Under the pieces are notes generated by a model. That model had not been told where the DNA came from. It saw only the letters and a program-made list of their open reading frames with translations, and did not search any database. The translations under genes and the position numbers were made by a program. This document shows, one piece after another, positions 57,174-64,000 of a stretch of 64,000 nucleotides of DNA (position 1 is the first letter of the stretch; every line of letters begins with the position of its first letter). The stretch is from a marine gamma proteobacterium HTCC2143. Lineage in GTDB: Bacteria > Pseudomonadota > Gammaproteobacteria > Pseudomonadales > Dasaniaceae. Location: the NCBI GenBank assembly GCA_000169075.1, contig AAVT01000003.1:310001-374000 (forward strand), written 5' to 3'.

Positions 57174-57347
57174 TTACACTTCCGCGTAAAGTCGGCGTAG
57201 CCGCAATCGTCGTAGTTCTGCTGCGCAAGATACCAACGGCAGTCGTTGGCCAACAATCACAGAAATCATACTTTCTGTGAGCCCTGTTTTTTCAGCTGTA
57301 GCTACATCAAGGCGAGATACAGCCAAGTATCGACCGTTATTTGTCAT
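57174..57347 (-). CDS. Possible 57-residue ORF, unrecognised
   Basis: ATG at 57347 to TAA at 57174-57176. It reads MTNNGRYLAVSRLDVATAEK at the start and ends ELRRLRLRRLYAEV, strongly basic at the C-terminus. No SD is visible, no family is recognised, and an inverted repeat lies inside it. It could be a chance opening. It would be transcribed in the same direction as tRNA-Val, after its terminator. Confidence 0.2.
   Translation of the reverse strand: MTNNGRYLAVSRLDVATAEKTGLTESMISVIVGQRLPLVSCAAELRRLRLRRLYAEV
57257..57280. repeat. Perfect inverted repeat TCACAGAAA-N6-TTTCTGTGA
   Basis: Arms at 57257-57265 and 57272-57280 with loop TCATAC. A run of T (57287-57292) follows about 6 bases later in the plus direction, so it may end read-through transcripts, or it may be an operator. 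Confidence 0.45.
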
Positions 57348-57380
57348 CAGATTAAGTGATCAGGCTGCTACCGGCGCCCG

Positions 57381-57418
57381 CAAAAGACAAACCGAAACCC
57401 TGTAAATACAGGCTTCGG
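57381..57418 (-). terminator. Intrinsic terminator after tRNA-Val
   Basis: On the minus strand CCGAA-G-CCTGTA (from 57418) pairs with TACAGG-GT-TTCGG with a small internal mismatch, followed by TTTGTCTTTT. It lies about 30 bases after the tRNA. Confidence 0.65.
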
Positions 57419-57447
57419 CCTATTGTTGATGATCTAGAGGCTAAAAC

Positions 57448-57524
57448 TGGTACGACCGAGTGGATTCGAACCACCGACCCCCACCATGTCAAGGTGGTGC
57501 TCTAACCAACTGAGCTACGGTCGT
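57448..57524 (-). tRNA. tRNA-Val (anticodon GAC), CCA encoded
   Basis: 77 bases. Acceptor ACGACCG pairs with CGGTCGT, then A and CCA at 57450-57448. The D-arm GCTCAGTTGGTTAGAGC, anticodon stem CCACC/GGTGG with loop TTGACAT (anticodon GAC), and T-arm with GGTTCGAATCC are all intact. It reads GUC/GUU codons. It lies 69 bases downstream of uvrB on the same strand and has its own terminator. Confidence 0.97.
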
Positions 57525-57593
57525 AAAGGACGCGAAGTATAATGATCCTTAAGGCTGAGCACAAGCACTGTGTCGAACAGGACGACAATATCT

Positions 57594-59624
57594 TCAGTGA
57601 CCATTAATAAAAACGCGCTGCTTCAACTCCGACACACTATCTCTTGTTGCAGCAGCCTCTTCAAACTCCAGATTTTTAGCGTGCTCAAACATCTTTTGTT
57701 CCATCCGCTTGATTTCTTGCACTAGCTGTTTGGGAGTCATTGCCGCAACCTCCGCCTGATAGTGCGCTGCAGGTTCTGCGGCCTTCCGCCCTTTGGCGTT
57801 GCGTTTGCCCTTGGAGCCAGGAACCCTGGCCCCTTCCATAATATCCGCCACATCTTTAACAACACCTACCGGCGTAATACCATGGACTTTATTGTGTTCG
57901 ACTTGTTTCTCCCGCCGGCGATCAGTTTCGCCAATTGCGCGCTCCATTGAACCGGTAATTCGATCAGCATAGAGAATAGCCCTACCATTTAGGTTACGAG
58001 CTGCGCGTCCTATTGTCTGAATCAGAGAACGCTCTGAACGCAGAAACCCCTCCTTATCAGCATCAAGGATTGCAACGAGGGATACTTCTGGCATATCTAG
58101 ACCCTCTCTTAATAGATTAATCCCGACGAGCACGTCAAATACCCCCAGCCGCAGATCACGAATAATCTCTACCCGCTCCACAGTCTCAATATCAGAATGT
58201 AAATAGCGCACCCGAACCCCATGCTCACTCAGGTAATCGGTTAAATCTTCAGACATCCGCTTGGTTAAAGTAGTTACCAAAACCCGTTCTTCAAGCTTGG
58301 TACGCTTGTGGATCTCAGATAGCAAATCATCAACTTGACTTGTAGCGGGGCGAATTTCTATTTCGGGATCCGTTAAACCGGTAGGTCGAACCACCTGCTC
58401 TACGACCCTATCAGCATGCTCCGCTTCATAATTTCCTGGAGTTGCTGAAACAAATATCACCTGCGATACCAATTGCTCCCACTCATCGAACCGCAGCGGG
58501 CGATTGTCTAGTGCCGACGGTAGGCGGAAACCATATTCCACTAGTGTTTCTTTACGGGAACGATCTCCTTTATACATCCCCCCTATTTGCGGTACTCCGA
58601 CGTGAGATTCATCTATCACCACTAAGGCATCAGGGGGCAGATAATCGAACAATGTTGGGGGTGGATCGCCGGTCCCTCGGCCCGACAAATACCGCGAGTA
58701 GTTTTCAATACCGTTGCAATAGCCCAGCTCTCGGATCATCTCCAAGTCATAACGGGTACGCTGCTCGAGCCGTTGAGCTTCGACTAATTTATTGTTATTT
58801 CTCAGCTGCTCAAGCCGCTCTTTCAGCTCCTCCTCGATTTTATCCAATGCCCCCAACAAGGTTTCCCGAGGGGTCACATAATGACTCTTGGGATAGATCG
58901 ATACGCGTGGTACACGACGATAGACCTCACCGGTCAGTGGATCAAATATTGATAAACTGTCAATTTCTTCATCGAACAACTCGATGCGAACCGCTTCCTG
59001 CTCAGAGTCGGCGGGAAATACATCAATCACATCTCCTCGCACTCGATAAGTACCTCGGGCAAAATCAATATCGTTGCGGGTATATTGCAACTCGGCCAGA
59101 CGCCTCAGAATAGCTCGCTGATCCACTTGATCGCCGCGGTCTAGGTGTAACATCATTTTCATGTATAACTTAGGATCACCCAAACCGTAAATGGCCGACA
59201 CAGTCGCAACAACAATCGTATCTGATCGCTCCATCAATGCCTTAGTGGCTGAAAGACGCATCTGCTCGATATGTTCGTTTACCGAGGCATCTTTGTCGAT
59301 AAAGGTATCGGATGATGGAACGTAGGCTTCCGGCTGGTAATAGTCGTAATATGAGACAAAATATTCGACGGCATTTCCCGGGAAAAAATCTTTAAATTCT
59401 CCGTACAACTGTGCCGCAAGTGTTTTGTTAGGGGCCATAACGATGGTGGGACGCTGAATACCTTCAACCACATTGGCGATAGTGAAGGTTTTACCGGACC
59501 CAGTCACACCTAGCAGAGTCTGACCTCGCAAGCCAGCTCGAACGCCTTCGAGCAAGCCCGCTATGGCTGTCGGTTGGTCTCCAGCGGGGGCAAATTTTGA
59601 TACAACTTTGAACGGCTTAGACAT
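57594..59624 (-). CDS. uvrB: UvrABC system protein B
   Basis: 676 residues (E. coli 673). Walker A GVTGSGKT (39-46), the beta-hairpin [97 protein letters not shown] and QTIGRAARN are present, with a C-terminal UVR motif ([24 protein letters not shown]). It checks damaged DNA loaded by UvrA and recruits UvrC. The linker before the UVR motif carries a basic [16 protein letters not shown] insert. No convincing LexA box was found upstream. Confidence 0.97.
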   Translation of the reverse strand: MSKPFKVVSKFAPAGDQPTAIAGLLEGVRAGLRGQTLLGVTGSGKTFTIANVVEGIQRPTIVMAPNKTLAAQLYGEFKDFFPGNAVEYFVSYYDYYQPEAYVPSSDTFIDKDASVNEHIEQMRLSATKALMERSDTIVVATVSAIYGLGDPKLYMKMMLHLDRGDQVDQRAILRRLAELQYTRNDIDFARGTYRVRGDVIDVFPADSEQEAVRIELFDEEIDSLSIFDPLTGEVYRRVPRVSIYPKSHYVTPRETLLGALDKIEEELKERLEQLRNNNKLVEAQRLEQRTRYDLEMIRELGYCNGIENYSRYLSGRGTGDPPPTLFDYLPPDALVVIDESHVGVPQIGGMYKGDRSRKETLVEYGFRLPSALDNRPLRFDEWEQLVSQVIFVSATPGNYEAEHADRVVEQVVRPTGLTDPEIEIRPATSQVDDLLSEIHKRTKLEERVLVTTLTKRMSEDLTDYLSEHGVRVRYLHSDIETVERVEIIRDLRLGVFDVLVGINLLREGLDMPEVSLVAILDADKEGFLRSERSLIQTIGRAARNLNGRAILYADRITGSMERAIGETDRRREKQVEHNKVHGITPVGVVKDVADIMEGARVPGSKGKRNAKGRKAAEPAAHYQAEVAAMTPKQLVQEIKRMEQKMFEHAKNLEFEEAAATRDSVSELKQRVFINGH

Positions 59625-59821
59625 TCAGTACTTCCGACCTAAAGCGGAGAGTTTACTACAGTAGAAGCCTTCTCCACCAACAGTAGAGTACCCGCAGGGG
59701 CTAAAAAATGCTCAAGACGGATATTTGCAGCGAAAATCATTGGCTTTGCGCAGAAAAACGGTTGACGACAACCCATCAGCCCTTTAATATTCGCGCCTCA
59801 TCGACATCGGTCGGTGACAAT

Positions 59822-59897
59822 TCCGCCTTAGCTCAGTTGGTAGAGCAAATGACTGTTAATCATTGGGTCGCTGGTTCGAGCCCAGCAGGCGGAGCCA
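59822..59897 (+). tRNA. tRNA-Asn (anticodon GTT), CCA encoded
   Basis: 76 bases. Acceptor TCCGCCT pairs with AGGCGGA, then G and CCA (59895-59897). The D-arm GCTCAGTTGGTAGAGC, anticodon loop CTGTTAA (GTT) and T-arm GGTTCGAGCCC are intact. It stands alone, with a terminator about 35 bases downstream. Confidence 0.97.
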
Positions 59898-59932
59898 TAT
59901 TCAGTAAGTAATTCAAATACTTACAATACTTT

Positions 59933-59959
59933 AAAGGCTGCCTCCGGGTGGCCTTTTTT
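59933..59959 (+). terminator. Intrinsic terminator after tRNA-Asn
   Basis: AAAGGC-TG-CC pairs with GG-GT-GCCTTT across a TCC loop, followed by six T (59954-59959). Confidence 0.75.
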
Positions 59960-60128
59960 GTTTGCCAACACTAAAACCGCAATGGCTATGTCTCTGTGAC
60001 ATGTCGACGCAGGACAGACAACAGCACCCATCACCCTTTGAATCAATCGATGACTACGCTGATATCTCCACTTTGATTTTGACAGCCTATGGTCACGTCT
60101 TCAGAGTGACTTCTTTCATCCGCATGCC

Positions 60129-60506
60129 TCACTTAAACTTATCAAGCTCATTTCTATAGAGCTTGTTATTCCATGCTTGAATAATAAGCTGAGCTCTAAA
60201 AAGCGCCCACAATTCAATCGTTGAGATAACAACAATAAGGGCAATACCCACTTCGATATGCCCGGTAATCATCAGCCCGACACCTAATACGAAGGCGGCG
60301 AGATCAACGAGGCCACTCATCCATTTGCCAAGATAAAAGTGGTGAAGCCCAGTAACAAAAAACCAGTTTAAAGCAGCATATGTATCGGGATCTTTAATTT
60401 TTTTCTTAACGGCTGAATAAAATAGGCTTCTATATTCATCTGACAGCCTATTAATTTCTTGCCGGAGTTCATCTTCTTGCCGCTCCACTTCATCCTGATT
60501 CAGCAA
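60129..60506 (-). CDS. TM2-domain-like small membrane protein
   Basis: 125 residues. An N-terminal charged helix (about 1-40, Glu/Arg-rich) precedes a TM2-type pair of helices with the characteristic ALNWFFVTGLHHFYLGKWMSGLVDLAAF (about 45-72), then VLGVGLMITGHIEVGIALIVVISTIELW. A basic tail ends it. TM2 proteins are inner-membrane proteins of unknown function. It is 9 bases behind the YidD-like gene on the same strand, forming a three-gene cluster with it and the DUF4177 gene. Confidence 0.75.
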   Translation of the reverse strand: MLNQDEVERQEDELRQEINRLSDEYRSLFYSAVKKKIKDPDTYAALNWFFVTGLHHFYLGKWMSGLVDLAAFVLGVGLMITGHIEVGIALIVVISTIELWALFRAQLIIQAWNNKLYRNELDKFK

Positions 60507-60515
60507 CCCATTCTC

Positions 60516-60737
60516 CTAAAGTAAAGGATCAATACATTTACAGAAACTGTCTTTATGTGCACACGACCTGATTCTCGAGACACCTATTTTTACACCTTTT
60601 TTTACCCCATACTTGTCAATAGCTTGATAAGCATAAGCAGAACATGTTGGTTCAAAATTACAGTCTATACGGAACCAACGTCGCCCCCCTCCCGTCGAAC
60701 GGTAAAGGCGGATGAGGTTGAGCATAACTATTTTCAA
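60516..60737 (-). CDS. yidD: YidD-like membrane-protein insertion factor
   Basis: 73 residues with the YidD pattern: LIRLYRSTGGGRRWFRIDCNFEPTCSAYAYQAIDKYGVKKGVKIGVSRIRSCAH. The FEPTCSAYA core and the second Cys region (CAHKDSFCKCIDP) are kept, although the usual RCHPW becomes SCAHKDS. YidD normally sits between rnpA and yidC; here it lies in a small accessory-looking cluster, so it is probably a second, divergent copy. A role in membrane-protein insertion is inferred from family only. Confidence 0.75.
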   Translation of the reverse strand: MKIVMLNLIRLYRSTGGGRRWFRIDCNFEPTCSAYAYQAIDKYGVKKGVKIGVSRIRSCAHKDSFCKCIDPLL

Positions 60738-60741
60738 TGAC

Positions 60742-60957
60742 CTATCTTCCCATTGTTATTATTGCCGCTTCTCGACTCCAGAAAAGCCAGAATCTTTTTT
60801 GCTCTAAAACTTGAAAAACTAGTTGCCAGCCCTCACTTGCCAGAGCATTGAGTTCCGCCTCTACTTTCTTCAGCGGTAGGCCTGAAGAGCCTAAAAATAT
60901 AGTGCCACAGCCACCCTCAGCTATATGTACAACTTTATATTCTGTGTATGTATTCAT
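60742..60957 (-). CDS. DUF4177 domain protein
   Basis: 71 residues. The pattern YKVVHIAEGG...EAELNALASEGWQLVFQVLEQ fits DUF4177, a small soluble beta-alpha domain. It lies 4 bases upstream of the YidD-like gene and is first in the minus-strand trio DUF4177-yidD-TM2. Function unknown. Confidence 0.75.
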   Translation of the reverse strand: MNTYTEYKVVHIAEGGCGTIFLGSSGLPLKKVEAELNALASEGWQLVFQVLEQKRFWLFWSREAAIITMGR

Positions 60958-61522
60958 TTTTTCACATCCCTAGTGTTAGTAATTTTTCTAACGTTTTTAT
61001 TTTTTTAATCGCATTTAATTTCAAACTTTCTACTTTTGTACCGGGTTAACGAATATATTTTTTCATTGCCTAACTTATTTCCATCAAAATAATTATTCGT
61101 CTGCGCCGATTTTCGGACGAAGGAAGGAACGTAAAGGTCAATTCGTGTTACCTAAAACGCCCTCTATCATAATTCAGCTATCCCTTAAATCAATCATTAA
61201 TATTGATGTTTCTATGGCAGGGAGAAACGATTGAAGTAATGCATTCTGAAAAAGCAGAGTGTTGGTGTCATCGTCAATGTCCGTCTCAATAGGGTAACAA
61301 TGATAAAACCATAATTTTATCCGAGCTGGAACTAGGCAAGAGGCAAGATGCTTCCTCTCTACATGGATTGTCAATGATCGAAAACCTAATAACCTCCGGC
61401 TTTATTGAGACAGATCAACGGTATAAATTCTATTCTGACGTATAAATAGATATGGCGAAAATTTTTTCGCTGCCGGAATCTTCACGCCAGTGAAGCTGCC
61501 TATCAACTATGTGGAGCGCAAC
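60958..61522. other. Gap upstream of the UrcA gene, AT-rich
   Basis: 565 bases. A frame at 61293-61445 (plus) without a start codon reads ISELELGKRQDASSLHGLSM-type sequence and could be a remnant of a regulator, but this is weak. Small hairpins lie near 61455-61470 (GCGAAAA/TTTTCGC) and 61480-61495 (CTTCAC/GTGAAG), just before the UrcA gene. No RNA gene was found. Confidence 0.35.
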
Positions 61523-61927
61523 ATGAAACATGTGATTCGATCAAAGCCACCGATATTTCTCGCTCTGATAGCCACAGGATTTTACTTTTCAGTCAATTTA
61601 GTTGCTGCCCAAGAACTGATTGAAGAAATAATTATCCGTGCGCCCTATGAGAGTATTCACGTCAAAAGCACAACTACTCCCAATTTGAAAACTGAAATTA
61701 TGGAGCTCAAGCGACGAGTGAGTATCAACGATCTTGACTTAGCCAAGTACGCTGATGTAGCGGAGCTTAATTCACGTATCGAAAGCGTTGCTAAAGAGTC
61801 GTGCCAAGAACTCTCCGAATTATCACCATTAAATCGCTCTGATCCAGCTGAGATGAGTCGTTGTAAGAAAAATGCAATTGCAAGTACAAAACAACAGACT
61901 GATCAGGCTATCGCCGAAGCCAATTAG
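61523..61927 (+). CDS. UrcA family exported protein
   Basis: 134 residues from the ATG at 61523 (GGAG 6 bases upstream); an earlier in-frame start at 61490 lacks an SD. Signal peptide MKHVIRSKPPIFLALIATGF and onward to VAAQ. The mature part has the UrcA layout: RVSINDLDLAKYADVAELNSRIESVAKESCQELS, then a second Cys in MSRCKKNAIASTKQQTDQAIAEAN, giving the conserved Cys pair. UrcA proteins are periplasmic and of unknown function. A terminator follows at 61934. Confidence 0.75.
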   Translation: MKHVIRSKPPIFLALIATGFYFSVNLVAAQELIEEIIIRAPYESIHVKSTTTPNLKTEIMELKRRVSINDLDLAKYADVAELNSRIESVAKESCQELSELSPLNRSDPAEMSRCKKNAIASTKQQTDQAIAEAN

Positions 61928-62487
61928 GCAACCCGGAGATAGGAACCAACAATCCAGTGAGGGTTACGACAATATCTCCGATGGTTTTTTGATCACGAAA
62001 CCGAATTCTGAATCGAGTATTCGTCAAGCGATAGCTGCTCAAAAATTACGTTTTTCGATGGTAGCATGCCCGCCATTTCGCCATGCCAAGTATTATTATC
62101 TATGGCGCCAGTAACCCTGCGATACCGTCAACGTTAGAATTTTTTATTTGAAAAGACAATCGGAAGATTATTGCACTGAAAAGATTATCCAATGAAAATT
62201 GGGACAGTTAATGCCAGTGATTTAGCCCATGATATATTGAAAATGATAGTGGCCTAGCTACATCAGGCACACAAATCAACACACAGAAAATCCCACCAGA
62301 AGTTTTTTGGACCACGGCTTACGTCAACCGATATCGACATGCCTACTTTCCAAGTCTTGACTATTAATTGCGCTAACCCGCTAAATATATTGAGCTAAAG
62401 GCCACCGAAGTAGCAGTAGCAGGCTAGTTTTTCGGGTGAGATGAGAACACAGGCGAGCACAATAGTGTCTGCTAGAGTCTGTTTACG
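61928..62487 (+). other. Gap after the UrcA gene
   Basis: 560 bases with no gene recognised beyond the UrcA terminator. The open frames here are short and lack motifs. The DNA looks AT-rich compared with the neighbouring SGNH gene. Confidence 0.4.
61934..61990 (+). terminator. Intrinsic terminator after the UrcA gene
   Basis: CGGAGATA (61934-61941) pairs with TATCTCCG (61973-61980), with an inner AACC/GGTT, followed by ATGGTTTTTT. Confidence 0.55.
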
Positions 62488-63420
62488 CTACAACGCTGTA
62501 ACACAGGGCTTTGGCTGAACGGGTTCCGGAAGTAAAAGGGGAGCTGCTTCTACTCGACTCTCGCTAGCGAGTTGTTCGTAAGCGGCTTGCTGAAGTCCCC
62601 TGACCTGTTGTTGAGACATGCCCAGTTCAAAACCCGAGCACTCATTGTCGCCAAGTGAGCGTGGATCGCGTCCCGTGAGATTACCGAAGACAACTAATGC
62701 CTCGAGATAATAACCGTAGTCGCTTGCGTGATAGTGATCCCACGTCCACAGGTCTATTAGGTCTGTGTCGATCCCGTCATAGGGGTTGGGGTCTGCGATC
62801 CCGCTCTCCATCGCTCTTGTCCAGGCCTGGCCAACGGCATTTACCGATTTAACAGCGTCCGCGCCTGCTGCGGCTGCATCGTATCCGGCGCGCACGTCTA
62901 TGGCCATCTGGGCTATCGGTGTTCCACTCCATGGGCTGCCTGATCGATAAACAAGATCTGCACGCGACCAGGTAGCGGTGAGGAATACTTCAACGTCGGG
63001 ATTAAGACCCCGCAGAAAGTCTGACATCTGCGCGGTGGTATCGATAAGTACGGCGGGGTCATTTGGGTTGCTGCTGTCCAGTGTGCTGAACCCATGCATA
63101 ACCACTCGATCCCAAGGCCGCTGCCCTATGACATCCAATTTGTTAGCTAGATGGAAGTCCAGCCCGCTGCCAGGCCTAGTTTCTAGGTATACGTCGTAAT
63201 TCAAACCGGCCTGATCGGTAAAAGACTTAAACAGCGCAGGCACTCCGCCGATACCTTCATTGTTGAGATCGGTTACCGAGTCTGCGCGATAGAATTTCGC
63301 CGCTGAGCCATAGCCGTAGGTGAAGCTGTTGCCTATAAATAAAAGGCTTTTCTCAGCGAAAACCGAGAGCGGGCTAACCGTCAAAACCAGAACGACAATA
63401 ACTGTCTGTAAGCATTTCAT
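62488..63420 (-). CDS. Exported SGNH-hydrolase-like protein
   Basis: 310 residues from the ATG at 63420 (AAGGA about 7 bases upstream; an in-frame ATG at 63438 has none). A signal peptide (MKCLQTVIVVLVLTVSPLSVFA) is followed by the SGNH block I SLLFIGNSFTYGYG with nucleophile Ser32. Later WDRVVMHGFS, and a C-terminal D-x-x-H-like WDHYHASDYGYYLEALV. The tail is Pro-rich. It is probably a periplasmic or secreted esterase/lipase; substrate unknown. Its block I resembles the C-terminal domain of the multidomain lipoprotein at 1651-3750. Confidence 0.75.
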   Translation of the reverse strand: MKCLQTVIVVLVLTVSPLSVFAEKSLLFIGNSFTYGYGSAAKFYRADSVTDLNNEGIGGVPALFKSFTDQAGLNYDVYLETRPGSGLDFHLANKLDVIGQRPWDRVVMHGFSTLDSSNPNDPAVLIDTTAQMSDFLRGLNPDVEVFLTATWSRADLVYRSGSPWSGTPIAQMAIDVRAGYDAAAAGADAVKSVNAVGQAWTRAMESGIADPNPYDGIDTDLIDLWTWDHYHASDYGYYLEALVVFGNLTGRDPRSLGDNECSGFELGMSQQQVRGLQQAAYEQLASESRVEAAPLLLPEPVQPKPCVTAL

Positions 63421-63617
63421 TGGTGAATCCTTTTTCATACTAATTCAGTAGCGCTTGACTCGAAATAAAAACTGACTGCGCCTACGCCCAAAAAGAGGAT
63501 GGATGCAACGTGCCGATCTAAGGGTGCTCGTCAAGCCTAGTGCTTGTAGAGTTACAGTCTTAGATAAAAATTGCGCGGAGATCGCCCTATCTAATAAGAA
63601 TAGCTATGATCGGCTCG

Positions 63618-64000
63618 TTATTTATTCTGCTGGACCAATTCGAGGATTTTAACGGGACTCAAGGCCGGCGAAAAATAATAACCTTGAGCACTTTCGCATT
63701 TTTTTTCTCGGAGCCAAGCTAACTGCTCTTTTGTCTCGACGCCCTCAGCGACCAGTGTTTTACCGAGCGCATGGCTGAGCTTTATAATCGCGTCAACTAT
63801 CGCCGTGCCCTCGGCACTAACGAACAACTGAGCAATAAATGACCGGTCAATTTTTATAACCTGAATGGGCAGCTGGTGCAGATAGCTTAAACTTGAATAG
63901 CCTGTGCCAAAGTCGTCAATACTGATTTCTATACCTAGCTCATTCAGTATTTTTAGCTGGTTGTTGGTTTGACCCAAGTTCTCGTCTTCGATAAAACAGT
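63618..64000 (-). CDS. EAL-domain c-di-GMP phosphodiesterase (C-terminal part, cut by window edge)
   Basis: The frame is open to the window end (reading CFIEDENLGQTNNQ before the body), so the gene begins outside. Visible are IEISIDDFGTGYSSLSYL, QVIKIDRSFI, LVAEGVETKEQLAWLREKKC and SAQGYYFSPALSP, the second half of an EAL domain with the DDFGTG metal/substrate motif. It would hydrolyse cyclic di-GMP. The N-terminal sensory part cannot be seen. Confidence 0.92.
   Translation of the reverse strand, partial: CFIEDENLGQTNNQLKILNELGIEISIDDFGTGYSSLSYLHQLPIQVIKIDRSFIAQLFVSAEGTAIVDAIIKLSHALGKTLVAEGVETKEQLAWLREKKCESAQGYYFSPALSPVKILELVQQNK

Larger units (their letters stand above)
57107..57447. other. 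Gap between the GGDEF gene and tRNA-Val
   Basis: 341 bases containing the tRNA-Val terminator (57381-57418), a perfect 9-base inverted repeat (57257-57280) and a 57-codon open frame on the minus strand (57174-57347). These are listed separately. Confidence 0.5.

Noticed and set aside
58442..59113. 223-codon open frame opposite uvrB
   Set aside because: It lies entirely antisense to the well-supported uvrB, with a Pro/Ser/Arg-rich shadow composition.
59625..59700. LexA box upstream of uvrB
   Set aside because: Several CTGT/ACAG half-sites occur, but none are spaced as CTGT-N8-ACAG.
59822..64000. Genomic island integrated at tRNA-Asn
   Set aside because: The region after the tRNA is sparse and AT-rich, but no integrase, no repeat of the tRNA 3' end and no mobility genes are visible.

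Overview
This 64-kb window is chromosomal DNA of a gammaproteobacterium. I place it near Pseudomonadales/Cellvibrionales, probably a marine or aquatic relative of the Spongiibacteraceae/Cellvibrionaceae. Three lines support this. The translation/IHF block thrS-infC-rpmI-rplT-pheS-pheT-ihfA-merR is typical of the class. FabY (a Pseudomonas-type fatty-acid initiation synthase), the order dusA-tal-...-STAS-response regulator/phosphatase-mlaA, and holD beside rimI recall Pseudomonas. The split transhydrogenase (PntAA/PntAB/PntB), DUF1800/DUF1501 secreted proteins and several membrane diguanylate cyclases fit a free-living aquatic bacterium. Most of the window is core genome. Accessory material is confined to about 0-7 kb, the 12.7-15.1 kb RiPP cluster, 51.3-57.4 kb and 59.9-64 kb.

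Layout. 0-1.5 kb: a gene tail, then an ECF sigma factor, a one-TM putative anti-sigma protein and a small basic secreted protein. 1.6-7.0 kb: three co-directional exported proteins (a lipoprotein joining an alpha/beta-hydrolase-like, a DUF4214 and an SGNH-like domain; a DUF1800 lipoprotein; a DUF1501 protein). 7.0-12.6 kb: dusA, tal, a TerB-like protein, then on the minus strand a STAS protein and a receiver-PP2C phosphatase (partner-switching pair), a frameshifted small gene and mlaA. 12.7-14.8 kb: hvfA-hvfB-hvfC, a copper/metal-associated RiPP cluster whose precursor carries six EGKCG core motifs, preceded by a perfect inverted repeat. 15.1-27.5 kb: hrpA, a MaoC/PhaJ hydratase, mnmC, a ComFB-like gene coupled to a glutamine cyclotransferase, fabY, trhO and small membrane proteins. 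27.6-30.8 kb: leuA, holD(psi)-like and rimI in a minus-strand run with small hypotheticals. 31.2-34.0 kb: the pnt operon. 34.5-42.1 kb: the merR/ihfA/pheTS/rplT/rpmI/infC/thrS block, with infC starting at ATT. 42.2-51.3 kb: hisC, an APC permease, gltD and gltB. 51.3-57.4 kb: a sparse stretch with an alkaline phosphatase and two convergent GGDEF proteins. 57.4-60 kb: tRNA-Val(GAC), uvrB, tRNA-Asn(GTT). 60-64 kb: a TM2/YidD-like/DUF4177 trio, an UrcA-family protein, a secreted SGNH hydrolase and the C-terminal part of an EAL domain protein running off the end.

The strongest special system is the HvfABC cluster: secreted precursor, MNIO oxidase and partner protein, in operon order with a stop/start overlap, with no DoxX gene beside it and a candidate operator upstream. 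The next most unusual object is the three-domain lipoprotein whose signal peptide and linker DNA are duplicated in the next, unrelated gene. All functional calls come from reading motifs and gene order; no database search was run.
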